A DNA stretch of 64,000 bases from SCN-70-22 sp046327755 (GCA_046327755.1 JAXLXW010000016.1:45339-109338); one strand, 5' to 3'. Numbered from the stretch's first letter, positions 26,133 to 35,688 are shown. The notes: generated by a model not told the origin, from the sequence alone. Numbers and translations: made by a program.

Positions 26133-27914
26133 ATGCGGTCACGCCGTGCCGTCGCCCGCCTGACGCTTGTCGCCGCGCTGTCCGCCGCTTCGCCGGTCGC
26201 TCCCGCGCGGGCAGTGCAGGGACAGCCGCTTCTCCCCGCCCCGACCGCCGCCGGGCGCGCCTGGGTCGAGCGCACGCTTGCGTCGCTGACGCTGGAGCAG
26301 AAGGTGGCGCAGCTGGTCGTGAGCGAGATCAGTGGCACGTACGCCAGCGCCACCGACCCGCGGCTGCAACGCTGGGTCGCCCTTGCGCGCGATCGCGGTG
26401 TCGGCGCCTTCGTCCTGTACGGCGGGACGCCACGCGACGTCGCGGCGCTCACCAACACGCTGCAGCGCGCCGCTCGCGTCCCCCTCCTCATCACCGCCGA
26501 CTTCGAGGGAGGGCCTGGGCAGCAGGTGACCGGCGCCACGGAGTTCCCCGCCAACATGGCCTTCGCCGCCATCGGCGATACAGCGCTCATGTACCGCGCC
26601 ACGTCGCTCGCCGCGCGCGAGGGGCGGGCGATGGGGATTCACCTCACGTACTCACCCGCCGTCGACATCGCCTGGCGCCCGACCAATCCCGCCGAGGGGG
26701 TCCGCTCGTTCGGCGGTGACCTGGCGCTGCTGGGGCGCATGGTGCGCTCGTACGTGCGCGGCTACCACGACAATGGAATGCTCTCCGGGGCAAAGCACTT
26801 CCCGGGGCGCGGCGACGTGGAGAAGATGCCCTCGCGCCCCGACTTCACCTGGAACACCAAGTCGGCCGAGGCGGTGCGCGCGCAGGAGTTCGTCGCCTTC
26901 AAGCATGCGATCGACGCCGGCGTGGACTACGTGATGACGGAGCACGTCGCTGTCCCGTCGCTCACCGGAGGTTCCGACCTCCCCGCTTCCGTCGAGCCGA
27001 AACTTGCGCGCGACTGGTTGCGCGACTCGCTCGGCTTCAAGGGGATGCTCACCTCGGACGATCTGTGGTACGATCATGTGATCGCGCGCTTCGGCCCGGA
27101 GGAGGTCGCGCTCCGCGCCTTCGAGGCAGGGCACGACCTCGTCCTCAAGCCGAAGGACACCGAGAAGACGATCGACGCAATGGTCGCCGCAGTGCGCAGC
27201 GGTCGCATCAGCGCCGCACGCATCGACAGCACGGTGCGCCGCCTGCTCATGCTCAAGGCGCGGCTCAACCTGCAGGTGCAACGATTCGTCGACGAATCGA
27301 AGGTCGGTGCGAGTGTCGGCACCGCGGAACACCTCGCCGTCGCACAGGAAGTCGCCGACCGTTCGCTCACGATGCTCCGCAACGACGGCGTCCTCCCGCT
27401 CAAGGCCGGCGCGACGCCGAAGATCGTCAACATCAGCGTGCAGAAGCTGGAGAACGACCCGTCGCCGGCGCTCCTCGCCACCAGGCTCGCCGCGGCCTTC
27501 CCGGGGGCGCGCAGCTTCACGCTCTCGCTAAACCTCACGGCGAAGTACTACATCGACGCGATGGAGGCAGTGGACCAGGCCGACCTCGTCCTCGTCTCGC
27601 TCTTCGTCGCCCGCGACCGCCTCGGCGATGCCACCCCCATCCGCGGCGGCGACCTCGCCTTCATCGAACGCATCATCGCCACCAAGCCGAAAGCCGTCGT
27701 GGCGATGAGCTACGGCAACGTGCACCACATCCGGAAGCTCCCCGCCGTCCCCGCCTACCTCGCCGGCTACGGCGAACGCGGCTGGTTCGGCAACCAGGAG
27801 ATCTACTTCTCCTCGTTCATCCGCGCGCTCAAGGGTGAGCTCAATCCCAAAGGGCGGCTGCCGGTGCTGGTAAGCGAGGCATATCCGATCGGCAGCGGCC
27901 TTTCCTATCCGTGA
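26133..27914 (+). CDS. Secreted GH3 family glycosidase (NagZ-like) with altered acid/base motif
   Basis: 593 aa with a signal peptide (cleavage near residue 28). GH3 hallmarks are LTLEQKVAQLV, ITADFEGGPGQQV, KHFPGRGD (221-228) and the nucleophile Asp309 in MLTSDDLWYD. In true NagZ enzymes the KHFPGHGD block is followed within a few residues by the D-S-H dyad that supplies the acid/base; here that stretch reads VEKMPSRPDF, so a different acid/base or specificity is likely. A C-terminal alpha/beta sandwich (about 360-590) is retained. It overlaps the isomerase gene by 4 nt and is first in the sugar operon. Confidence 0.87.
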   Translation: MRSRRAVARLTLVAALSAASPVAPARAVQGQPLLPAPTAAGRAWVERTLASLTLEQKVAQLVVSEISGTYASATDPRLQRWVALARDRGVGAFVLYGGTPRDVAALTNTLQRAARVPLLITADFEGGPGQQVTGATEFPANMAFAAIGDTALMYRATSLAAREGRAMGIHLTYSPAVDIAWRPTNPAEGVRSFGGDLALLGRMVRSYVRGYHDNGMLSGAKHFPGRGDVEKMPSRPDFTWNTKSAEAVRAQEFVAFKHAIDAGVDYVMTEHVAVPSLTGGSDLPASVEPKLARDWLRDSLGFKGMLTSDDLWYDHVIARFGPEEVALRAFEAGHDLVLKPKDTEKTIDAMVAAVRSGRISAARIDSTVRRLLMLKARLNLQVQRFVDESKVGASVGTAEHLAVAQEVADRSLTMLRNDGVLPLKAGATPKIVNISVQKLENDPSPALLATRLAAAFPGARSFTLSLNLTAKYYIDAMEAVDQADLVLVSLFVARDRLGDATPIRGGDLAFIERIIATKPKAVVAMSYGNVHHIRKLPAVPAYLAGYGERGWFGNQEIYFSSFIRALKGELNPKGRLPVLVSEAYPIGSGLSYP

Positions 27915-29569
27915 CCATGATCGATCGCGACATCGTACTGGTCGCCAGCGGCGACTCACGCCTCAGCGCCAACCAGGTCTGCTGGCCCGCGCAGGCCGAG
28001 CTCGAGGCGACCGTCATTCGCACCTTCGAGCAGCTGCATCGCCGCGTGGTGCGCGGGCATCCATTCGACGAGGCCAGGCAACACGGCTTCATCGACGGGC
28101 AGGCGCGCGGGATGGAGGTCTTCCGCACCATCGACCCGCACGCCCCGCTCATCGTCGCCGAGGCGGTGTGGCAGTACACGTCGCACGTGCTGGCCGGGCT
28201 CACCAAGCACCGCGGCCCCATCCTCACGCTCGCCAACTGGAGCGGGCAGTGGCCCGGGCTGGTCGGCCTGCTCAACCTCAACGGCTCGCTCACCAAGGCC
28301 GGCGTCCCCTACTCCACCATATGGAGCGAGGACTTCACCGACGATTTCGCGCTGCGCGCAATCCGGGAGTGGCTGGAACACGGCAAGGTCGTGCACGACA
28401 CCTCGCACGCGCACGCCATGACGGCCACCAGCTTCGCGCATGCCTTCGACGAGGATCGCGAGATCGGCGGGCAGCTGGGCCACGAACTGTGCACGCAGCA
28501 AGCCATCCTCGGCGTCTTCGATGAAGGATGCATGGGGATGTACAACGCCATCATCCCCGATCACCTGTTGCACGACACAGGACTCTTCAAGGAGCGCCTG
28601 AGCCAGAGCGCGCTCTTTGCGGCGATGCAACGCGTCCCCGACCGCGTGGCGCAGCGCCACTACGCATGGCTGCAGAGTCGCGGGATGCGCTTCACGCTCG
28701 GCACCGAGGAGGCAACCGACCTCACGCTCCGCCAGGTGCTCGAGGGGCTCAAGATGTACGACGCCGCCGTGCGCCTCGCGCACGACTTTGGCTGCGCGGC
28801 GATCGGGATCCAGTACCAGCAGGGGCTCAAGGACACCTGCGTCGCCTCCGATCTCACCGAAGGGTTGCTGAACAACCCCGATCGCCCGCCTGTGCTGGAC
28901 GATGAAGGCGTCGCGCTCTTCGACGGGCGCGCCGTGCCGCACTTCAACGAAGTGGACGAGTGCGCTGGCGTGGACGCGCTGATCACTGACATCACCTGGC
29001 GTTCGCTGGACATCGATCCGTCCAACACGTTGCACGACGTTCGCTGGGGGGCGCCGGTGCGGGAGAACGGCGTCGACGAGTTCGTCTGGGTCTTCGAGAT
29101 CTCCGGCGCGGCGCCGGCGTCGCACTTCATCGATGGCTACGCCGGCGCCTTCGGCGAGCGGCAGCCGCCCATGTACTTCCCCAAGGGTGGCTCGACGCTC
29201 AAGGGGGTGAGCCGCCCCGGCGAGATCGTCTGGTCGCGGATCTACGTGCAGGGCGACGCGCTGCGCATGGATATCGGGCGCGGCGGGGTGGTGCGCCTGT
29301 CGGACGCCGAGACGCAGCGTCGCTGGGCCGCGACGACGTCGCAATGGCCCATCATGCACGCGGTGCTCTACGGCGTCTCGCGCGACGCGCTCATGGCCAA
29401 GCACCAGGCCAACCACATCCAGGTGGCCTACGCGCCGAGTGCCGAACTCGCGCTGCGCGCACTCGTGCGCAAGGCGAGCATGGCACAGGCGATGGGGATC
29501 CAGGTGAACCTCTGCGGCGACCTGCACGACACGCTCGAGAATCATCAGGCGACGGAGTTCCACCGCTGA
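27911..29569 (+). CDS. L-fucose/D-arabinose isomerase-family protein
   Basis: 552 aa from GTG 27911, which overlaps the GH3 stop (GTGA); ATG 27917 is an alternative. It belongs to the FucI/AraA superfamily that interconverts aldoses and ketoses with Mn2+. Typical parts are ILTLANWSGQWPGLVGLLN, the metal-region run GIQYQQGLKDTCVASDLTEG and the C-terminal barrel ending in MAKHQANHIQVAY. FucI-type enzymes also turn D-arabinose into D-ribulose. It is cytoplasmic and lies between the glycosidase and transporter genes, so it most likely acts on the imported sugar. Substrate is inference. Confidence 0.82.
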   Translation: MTMIDRDIVLVASGDSRLSANQVCWPAQAELEATVIRTFEQLHRRVVRGHPFDEARQHGFIDGQARGMEVFRTIDPHAPLIVAEAVWQYTSHVLAGLTKHRGPILTLANWSGQWPGLVGLLNLNGSLTKAGVPYSTIWSEDFTDDFALRAIREWLEHGKVVHDTSHAHAMTATSFAHAFDEDREIGGQLGHELCTQQAILGVFDEGCMGMYNAIIPDHLLHDTGLFKERLSQSALFAAMQRVPDRVAQRHYAWLQSRGMRFTLGTEEATDLTLRQVLEGLKMYDAAVRLAHDFGCAAIGIQYQQGLKDTCVASDLTEGLLNNPDRPPVLDDEGVALFDGRAVPHFNEVDECAGVDALITDITWRSLDIDPSNTLHDVRWGAPVRENGVDEFVWVFEISGAAPASHFIDGYAGAFGERQPPMYFPKGGSTLKGVSRPGEIVWSRIYVQGDALRMDIGRGGVVRLSDAETQRRWAATTSQWPIMHAVLYGVSRDALMAKHQANHIQVAYAPSAELALRALVRKASMAQAMGIQVNLCGDLHDTLENHQATEFHR

Positions 29570-32181
29570 GCACCGAGGGGCCGTCGCGCGAGGCGCGCAG
29601 GGAAGGGAGCGAGCGAACGCTCGTCGAGGCGCGCGGGATCGGGATCGGATTCCCGGGGGTGCGCGCCGTGTCGCGCGTTGACTTCGACGTGCGGGCCGGC
29701 GAGGTGCACGCCCTCGTGGGAGAAAATGGCGCCGGGAAGTCGACGCTCGGCAAGCTCCTCACCGGGGCGCTGCAGGGCGACGAGGGGGAGATCGCCGTCG
29801 ACGGCGTGGTGCGGCGCTTCCCGTCGCCCCGCGAAGCGCTTGCCGCGGGCATCGCCATCATCCCGCAGGAGTTGCAGCTGGTGACGTCGCTCGACGTGGC
29901 CGAGAACATCTCGTTGGGGATGGAGGGGCGATCGGCGAACGGCTTCGTCGATCGCGCGCGCTCGCGGGCGAGGGCCCGTGCGCAGCTCGACGCGGTGGGC
30001 GCCGCGCACATTGCCGTCGACACGCTCGTGCGCGACCTCTCCCCCGGCGACCGTCAGCTCGTCGCCATCGCCCGTGCGCTGGCGTGGGAGGCGCGCTGCC
30101 TCATCATGGACGAGCCGACCGCGTCGCTCGGTGCCGGCGAGGAGGAGCGACTGGAGCAGGTGATCCGCGCGCTGGTCGCCAAGGGGACCGGCGTCGTCTA
30201 CGTCTCGCACAAGCTGGACGAGGTGTTGCGCCTGGCGGATCGCGTGACGGTGATGCGCGACGGCGAGCGCGTCACCACGCGCGCGGCGGCGGGACTCACC
30301 GCACCGGATCTCGTGCGCCTCATGGTGGGGCGCGACATTCCGCCCAGCGCCCTGCCCGCGATCTCCCAGGCGGCGCGCGAGGTGCTGCGCATCGAGGGAC
30401 TCTCCGTCGCGCGCGAGGGAGGCAATGCGTCCGACGGCGGCGGGTCCACGCTCCACAACATCTCGCTCCGCGTGCGCGCAGGCGAAGTGGTGGGGCTCGC
30501 GGGACTCGTCGGCGCTGGCCGCACCGACCTCCTGCTCTCACTCGTTGGAGCGCACAGTGGCGAGGTCCGGGGGCGCATCTGGCTCGACGGGCGCGAGTAC
30601 GCGCCGCGCACGCCGACCGCGGCGCGCGACGCCGGGCTCGTCCTCCTCCCCGAGGAGCGCAAGAGCGACGGGATCTTCCCGCAGCTCGGTGTCGACCGGA
30701 ACATCACGATGTCGGCACTCGAGCGGGTGTCGCGCTGGGGGTGGATCGACCGGGCGGGCGATGCGCACGAATCGTCGGCATTGATGCAGCGGACCGGCGT
30801 GCGCGCCGCATCGCCGCAAGTTGCCATCGGGACGTTGAGCGGCGGGAACCAGCAGAAGGCGCTCCTCGCGCGCTGCCTCTTCTCGTCGCCCAAGGTGCTG
30901 CTGCTCGACGAACCGACGCGCGGGATCGACCTCGCCGCACGCGCCGACGTATACCGCGAGCTGCACGCGCTGGCGGCCGAGGGGTTCGGTGTCCTCCTCG
31001 CGTCGTCCGACATGTCGGAGGTGCTCACGCAGTGCCATCGCATCCTCGTCTTCCGCCAGGGGCGAATCGTCGCTGAGTTCGACCGTGAGGAGGCGACGGA
31101 GGAGAAGGTGCTCGCTGCGGCGGCGGGGGCGTCGCCCGAGGAGAGCCGCACCACGGCGGCCGATGGAGCACGCGACTCGTCAGGCAGCCGGCGCCCTCCG
31201 ACATCGCCTCCGGCCAGCCCTGTCTCGCGCCTCCTCGCCCGCTACCGCGGCGCGCTCGGCCTCGTCGCCGTCGTCCTCCTCTCCATCGTCTTCTCTCCCA
31301 CCCGCGGCGGGCGTCCGGTCTTCCTCGACCTCGGCAACCTCACCGACATCCTGCGCCAGGTCGCCGAGAAGGGAATTCTCGCGGTAGGAATGACCGCGGT
31401 GGTGATCGCCGGAGGGATCGACCTTTCGGTGGGATCGATCCTCGCCTTTGGCGCGACGCTCAGCGCCTGGCTCCTGATGAAGCAGGACGTGGGATTGCTC
31501 CCGACGGCGATGGTCGTAGTCGCCGCCGGCGCGCTGTGGGGGTGGCTCAATGGCGTCGTCGTCGCGCGGTGGAAGCTCCCCGCCTTCATCGCAACACTGG
31601 CGACGATGAGCGCGGCACGCGGCGCGGCGCGCTACCTGAGCGGCGGGACGGCCATCCCCCTCGGCTTTGGCGACGGCGGCGCGCCCGAATCGGTGCGCGC
31701 CCTCGCGGCGCCGGTGTTGCCCTACGTCCCGGCACCCGCCCTCGTCTTCGGGCTCGCGGTGGTACTCATGCACCTGTACCTCGCGCGAACGCGTGGCGGG
31801 CGGTACCTCTACGCCATCGGCGACAACGAGTCGGCGGCGCGCCTGTCCGGGGTGCGCGTCGGGTGGCACACGACGACCGTCTATGTCGTCTCCGGCGTGC
31901 TGGCCGCGCTGGCGGGGCTCGTCCACTGCGCGCAGTTGGAGCAGGGGAACCCCAACGACGGCGTCGCCTACGAACTGGACGCGATCGCGGCGGTGGTGAT
32001 CGGCGGGACGTCGCTCAGCGGCGGGACGGGAAGCGTGGCCGGCACCCTGATCGGGATCCTCACGATCGGGGTCATCAACAACAGCATGGGGCTCAACAAC
32101 GTCGATGCGAACCTCCAGCTCATCCTCAAGGGCGTCATCATCCTCGCCGCGGTCTGGCTCCAGCGCCGACGTTCCTCGTAA
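29566..32181 (+). CDS. Fused sugar ABC transporter: two ATPase domains plus permease (RbsA-RbsC type)
   Basis: About 871 aa. Residues about 12-250 form the first nucleotide-binding domain (Walker A GENGAGKST, signature LSPGDRQ, Walker B CLIMDEP). The second spans about 260-510, with degenerate Walker A GLVGAGRT, signature LSGGNQQ and LLLDEPTRGID. After a Ser/Pro-rich linker (about 520-550) comes a BPD_transp_2 permease with some ten helices and IAGGIDLSVGS. No stop separates the two halves, which are separate proteins in E. coli RbsA/RbsC. No ATG, GTG or TTG sits at the natural start; a CTG at 29566 overlapping the isomerase stop (CTGA) is the best choice. The next ordinary start (GTG about 29659) would remove the first strand. 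Confidence 0.85.
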   Translation: MSTEGPSREARREGSERTLVEARGIGIGFPGVRAVSRVDFDVRAGEVHALVGENGAGKSTLGKLLTGALQGDEGEIAVDGVVRRFPSPREALAAGIAIIPQELQLVTSLDVAENISLGMEGRSANGFVDRARSRARARAQLDAVGAAHIAVDTLVRDLSPGDRQLVAIARALAWEARCLIMDEPTASLGAGEEERLEQVIRALVAKGTGVVYVSHKLDEVLRLADRVTVMRDGERVTTRAAAGLTAPDLVRLMVGRDIPPSALPAISQAAREVLRIEGLSVAREGGNASDGGGSTLHNISLRVRAGEVVGLAGLVGAGRTDLLLSLVGAHSGEVRGRIWLDGREYAPRTPTAARDAGLVLLPEERKSDGIFPQLGVDRNITMSALERVSRWGWIDRAGDAHESSALMQRTGVRAASPQVAIGTLSGGNQQKALLARCLFSSPKVLLLDEPTRGIDLAARADVYRELHALAAEGFGVLLASSDMSEVLTQCHRILVFRQGRIVAEFDREEATEEKVLAAAAGASPEESRTTAADGARDSSGSRRPPTSPPASPVSRLLARYRGALGLVAVVLLSIVFSPTRGGRPVFLDLGNLTDILRQVAEKGILAVGMTAVVIAGGIDLSVGSILAFGATLSAWLLMKQDVGLLPTAMVVVAAGALWGWLNGVVVARWKLPAFIATLATMSAARGAARYLSGGTAIPLGFGDGGAPESVRALAAPVLPYVPAPALVFGLAVVLMHLYLARTRGGRYLYAIGDNESAARLSGVRVGWHTTTVYVVSGVLAALAGLVHCAQLEQGNPNDGVAYELDAIAAVVIGGTSLSGGTGSVAGTLIGILTIGVINNSMGLNNVDANLQLILKGVIILAAVWLQRRRSS

Positions 32182-32194
32182 GGCAGGCCCCCTC

Positions 32195-33082
32195 GTGCGC
32201 TGCATCGCCGCAGCGGCGCTGCTGGTGATCGCTGCCTGCGGCAAGGAGCAGGGGACGAAGAAGCTCATCGGCTTCTCGCAGGCCAACCTGGGCGAGCCGT
32301 GGCGCGTGGCGATGAACGCCGAGGTCGCCGAGGCGGCCAAGCAGCACCCGGAGTTCGAGGTCGTCTACGCCGACGCGCAGCAGGACAACGCCAAGCAGGT
32401 CGCCGACGTCGAGAACTTCCTGCGGCAGAAGATCGACCTCCTCATCATCTCGCCAAACGAGGCCAAGCCGCTCACCCCGATCGTGAAGCGCGCCTTCGAG
32501 GCCAAGATTCCGGTCATAGTCCTCGACCGCGAGATCGAGGGCGACACATACACCACCTTCATCGGCGCCAACAACCGCGACATCGGCAAGGCAGCGGGCG
32601 AGTTTGTCGCGAAGGTGCTCAATGGCAAGGGGGACATCGTCGAGATCAAGGGGCTCCCCGGCTCCACGCCGGCGCGCGACCGCAGCGAGGGATTCCGCGA
32701 GGCGATCGCCCAGTTCCCGGACATCAAGATCATCCACGACCCCGTCGCCAACTGGCTGCGCGAGGAGGCGATGACGCAGATGGAGGCCGCCCTCTCGGCC
32801 CATGCGAAGATCGACCTGGTCTACGCGCATAACGACCCGATGGCGATGGGGGCGTACCTCGCTGCCAAGGCCAAGGGGCGCGACGCCCAGATGAAGTTCG
32901 TCGGCATCGACGGACTCCCCGGGCTCGACGGCGGGAAGCAGGCGGTGCAGGACGGAAAGCTCGCCGCGACCTTCGTCTATCCCACGGGCGGGAAGGAAGC
33001 GATCGACATCGCATCCAAGATCCTCAAGGGCGAACAGGTCCCGCACCGTATCACGCTCGGCACCGAGCAGGTGACGAAGTAG
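32195..33082 (+). CDS. Sugar-binding lipoprotein (RbsB/peripla_BP_4 family)
   Basis: 295 aa from GTG 32195, 13 bp after the transporter. The leader ends in the lipobox IAAC (Cys15). The mature protein follows ribose-binding proteins: LIGFSQANLGEPWRVAMN, IDLLIISPNEAKPLTPIV, PVIVLDREIEGDTYTTFIGANN and FVGIDGLPGLDGG. Pentoses and hexoses as furanose or pyranose forms are the usual ligands of this cluster. It delivers sugar to the fused transporter and is the last gene before a strong hairpin. Confidence 0.9.
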   Translation: MRCIAAAALLVIAACGKEQGTKKLIGFSQANLGEPWRVAMNAEVAEAAKQHPEFEVVYADAQQDNAKQVADVENFLRQKIDLLIISPNEAKPLTPIVKRAFEAKIPVIVLDREIEGDTYTTFIGANNRDIGKAAGEFVAKVLNGKGDIVEIKGLPGSTPARDRSEGFREAIAQFPDIKIIHDPVANWLREEAMTQMEAALSAHAKIDLVYAHNDPMAMGAYLAAKAKGRDAQMKFVGIDGLPGLDGGKQAVQDGKLAATFVYPTGGKEAIDIASKILKGEQVPHRITLGTEQVTK

Positions 33083-33154
33083 GCGGCTGCGGCGGTAGGC
33101 CGCGCGCTGTCCGAGTCGTGCAAGGGCTCCGTGCGAGCTCGGTCGAGTGTGGCA

Positions 33155-33179
33155 GCGCCCCGGTTCGGAACCGGGGCGC
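33155..33179. terminator. Strong hairpin at the end of the sugar operon
   Basis: A perfect 11-bp stem (GCGCCCCGGTT/AACCGGGGCGC) with a 3-nt loop lies 72 bp after the binding-protein stop. There is no T-tract, as is common in high-GC genomes, but the stem is very stable. Confidence 0.6.
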
Positions 33180-33197
33180 GCGTGTTAGGCTGAAGGC

Positions 33198-34376
33198 ATG
33201 GCGACAGTTTCCGAGGAATCCCGCATCTCCTCAGTCGACGTGATGCGAGGTCTCGTCATGGTCCTGATGACGATCGACCACGTACGCGACTTCTTTGGCG
33301 GGGCGTCGGTGAACCCCACCGACCTGCGCACCACCACCGTTGCGCTCTTCCTCACGCGGTGGATCACCCACCTCTGCGCCCCGACCTTCTTTTTCCTCAC
33401 CGGGGTGAGTGCGTGGCTCTCGGCACGCCGCCACCCCGACGGATTCGCCTCGCACCTCGTGAAGCGCGGGCTCTGGCTCATCGTGCTCGAGGTCGTGGTG
33501 ATGCGATGCCTGGCCTATCAGTTCAACTTCGACTTCCGCGTCACGCTCCTCTTCATCCTCTGGGCGCTCGGCTGGTCGATGATCGTGCTGGCCGGGCTGT
33601 CGCGCTGGCGCCCCGGCGTAGCGCTCGCCTTCGGCGCCACGATGATCGTCACCCATAACCTCCTCGACGGAGTGAGCGCGCAGGCACTTGGCTGGGGGGC
33701 GCCGCTGTGGACGGTGCTCCACGCGCCCGGGTTGCTGCTGGCGGGACCGGATCACTTCGTCCTCGCCGCCTACTCGCTCGTCCCCTGGGTCGGCGTCACT
33801 GCGCTCGGCTACGGCATGGCGCCCATCTTCACGTGGGAGCCCGCGCGACGGCGCCAGCTCCTGGCGCGTGGCGGTGCCGCGCTTCTGCTGGGCTTTCTCG
33901 CGCTTCGCGCGCTGAACGGCTACGGCGACCCGCTGCCTTGGAGCACGCAGCGATCGCCGGTCTTCACGGTGCTCTCGTTCCTCAACACGACGAAGTATCC
34001 GCCGTCGCTGAGCTTCCTCCTCATGACGCTCGGTCCGCTCTTCCTCCTGCTCCGCGCCCTCGACAGGGGAGCCCTACGCCTGCTGCACGCGGTGGCAGTG
34101 CTCGGGCGCGTCCCGCTGTTCTACTTCGTCCTGCACATCGTCCTCATCCACCTGCTCGCCCTGGTGATCTGCTTCGCGCGCTATGGCGAGATCCACTGGG
34201 TCTTCGAATCGCCGACGCTCGCCGACTTCCCGTTCCGCGAGCCGCCGGGGTGGCCTCTGGCTCTGCCGTGGATCTACGTCCTGTGGGTGGTGGTCGTGGC
34301 AGCGCTGTGGCCGCTCTGCCGGTGGTTCGCCGAGGTGAGGAGCCGTCGCCGCGAGTGGTGGCTGCGCTACCTGTAG
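33198..34376 (+). CDS. DUF1624 membrane protein (HGSNAT-like acyltransferase family)
   Basis: 392 aa with about ten transmembrane helices. The start RISSVDVMRGLVMVLMTIDHVRDF is the diagnostic DUF1624 opening, including the membrane His related to lysosomal heparan-alpha-glucosaminide acetyltransferase; LCAPTFFFLTG is also typical. Such proteins may move acyl groups across the membrane onto sugars. It sits between the sugar operon and the second GH172 gene, separated from the former by a hairpin. A role in that locus is possible but unproven. Confidence 0.85.
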   Translation: MATVSEESRISSVDVMRGLVMVLMTIDHVRDFFGGASVNPTDLRTTTVALFLTRWITHLCAPTFFFLTGVSAWLSARRHPDGFASHLVKRGLWLIVLEVVVMRCLAYQFNFDFRVTLLFILWALGWSMIVLAGLSRWRPGVALAFGATMIVTHNLLDGVSAQALGWGAPLWTVLHAPGLLLAGPDHFVLAAYSLVPWVGVTALGYGMAPIFTWEPARRRQLLARGGAALLLGFLALRALNGYGDPLPWSTQRSPVFTVLSFLNTTKYPPSLSFLLMTLGPLFLLLRALDRGALRLLHAVAVLGRVPLFYFVLHIVLIHLLALVICFARYGEIHWVFESPTLADFPFREPPGWPLALPWIYVLWVVVVAALWPLCRWFAEVRSRRREWWLRYL

Positions 34377-34505
34377 CCCCACGGCGACGCTCCGCGCGCG
34401 CACCCGGTCGCGCGACAGCTGGCGACGGCGCCCCTTCCGAGTGACGCCCCGAACGCGTCGATTGGTGGCACGCGTCGCACCGTCACCCGCAGCCGAGGCC
34501 CACTC

Positions 34506-35654
34506 ATGTCTCGCCGTCGCTTCGTGCAGTCGCTGGCCGCCACCACCGCCGGCCTCGCCGGTATCTCCTCGCTCGCGAGCGCGCAGTCATCACCAGACCG
34601 GTCGCTCCCAGCCGATGTGCCATCGCCGTTGCAGCCGTCGGGGGGCGCCGACTTCCTCCCCGCGTATGCGCGCGCCCAGCGCTACCGCTCGCGCAAGCAG
34701 TCGAGCCACGACACCACCGGTGGCAACCAGGACTACTGGAACATCAAGGGGGGCGAGTCGAAGGAGATCTTCAACGCCACTGGCGCCGGGTGCATCACGC
34801 ACATCTGGTTCACCATCGCCGCGAGCAGTCCGTTGCACCTGAAGGAACTGGTGCTGCGCGCCTGGTGGGATGGCCAGGCGCAGCCGAGCATCGAGGTCCC
34901 GGTGGGCGACTTCTTCGCCCTCAATCTCGGCGACTACGTCCTCTTCGAGAGCGCGTATCTCGCGTGCTCCCCCGGGCAGTCGCTCAACTGCTACTTCGCC
35001 ATGCCCTATCGTCGCGGGGCGCGCCTGACGATCACCAACGAAGGGACGCGCGACGTGGGGGCCTTCTACTCCAACATCGACTACATCGAGACCGACGCCC
35101 TCCCTGCCGACGCGATGTACTTCCACGCACAGTATCGCCAGGCGACTCCCAACGCGGCGCAGCAGCTCGCCGCAAGCAAGAACCCGGACGGCGCCACCAA
35201 CTACGTCTACTGCGACACCAAGGGGCGCGGCCACCTAATGGGGTGCTCGCTCGGCGTCATCCAGCGCGCCGAAGGGTGGATGGGAGAAGGCGACGACATG
35301 ATCTTCATCGACGATCCCGCCACGCCGACGATCATCGGGACGGGGTCGGAGGACTATTTCCTCGGCAGCTGGAACTTCGGCGGACGGATGAACGCGAAGG
35401 CGTTTTCGCACCACCAGTACGGCGCGCACCTCATCCAGAGCCCCGAGCGCGTGGGTGGGCGCTACTGCATGTACCGCTTCCACGGCGACAATCCGGTGAC
35501 GTTCACGCGCTCGCTCAAGTACACGATGGAGCACGGGCACGCCAATGATCGCGGCGACCACTTCTACTCGTGCGCGTACTGGTACCAGGAGCAACCGTCG
35601 GCGGGATTCCCGGCACTCCCGCCGGTGGCGTCTCGACTCCCCAGCATTGCCTGA
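34506..35654 (+). CDS. Second GH172 (DUF2961) glycosidase, Tat-type signal
   Basis: 382 aa. The N-terminus SRRRFVQSLAATTAGLAG resembles a twin-arginine signal with cleavage near ASAQ (24-27). GH172 motifs are GEGDDMIF (Glu261) and IGTGSEDYF (Glu282), again 21 residues apart. TKGRGHLMGCSLGVIQ corresponds to the same strand in the first GH172 protein. It lacks the HEAT tail, so it is close to a minimal catalytic unit. Two GH172 paralogues about 10 kb apart around an isomerase and transporter suggest sequential removal of related furanoside linkages. Confidence 0.88.
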   Translation: MSRRRFVQSLAATTAGLAGISSLASAQSSPDRSLPADVPSPLQPSGGADFLPAYARAQRYRSRKQSSHDTTGGNQDYWNIKGGESKEIFNATGAGCITHIWFTIAASSPLHLKELVLRAWWDGQAQPSIEVPVGDFFALNLGDYVLFESAYLACSPGQSLNCYFAMPYRRGARLTITNEGTRDVGAFYSNIDYIETDALPADAMYFHAQYRQATPNAAQQLAASKNPDGATNYVYCDTKGRGHLMGCSLGVIQRAEGWMGEGDDMIFIDDPATPTIIGTGSEDYFLGSWNFGGRMNAKAFSHHQYGAHLIQSPERVGGRYCMYRFHGDNPVTFTRSLKYTMEHGHANDRGDHFYSCAYWYQEQPSAGFPALPPVASRLPSIA

Positions 35655-35688
35655 CGACGCTCAGCCAGATCGAGCGGCCCTGAACGGC

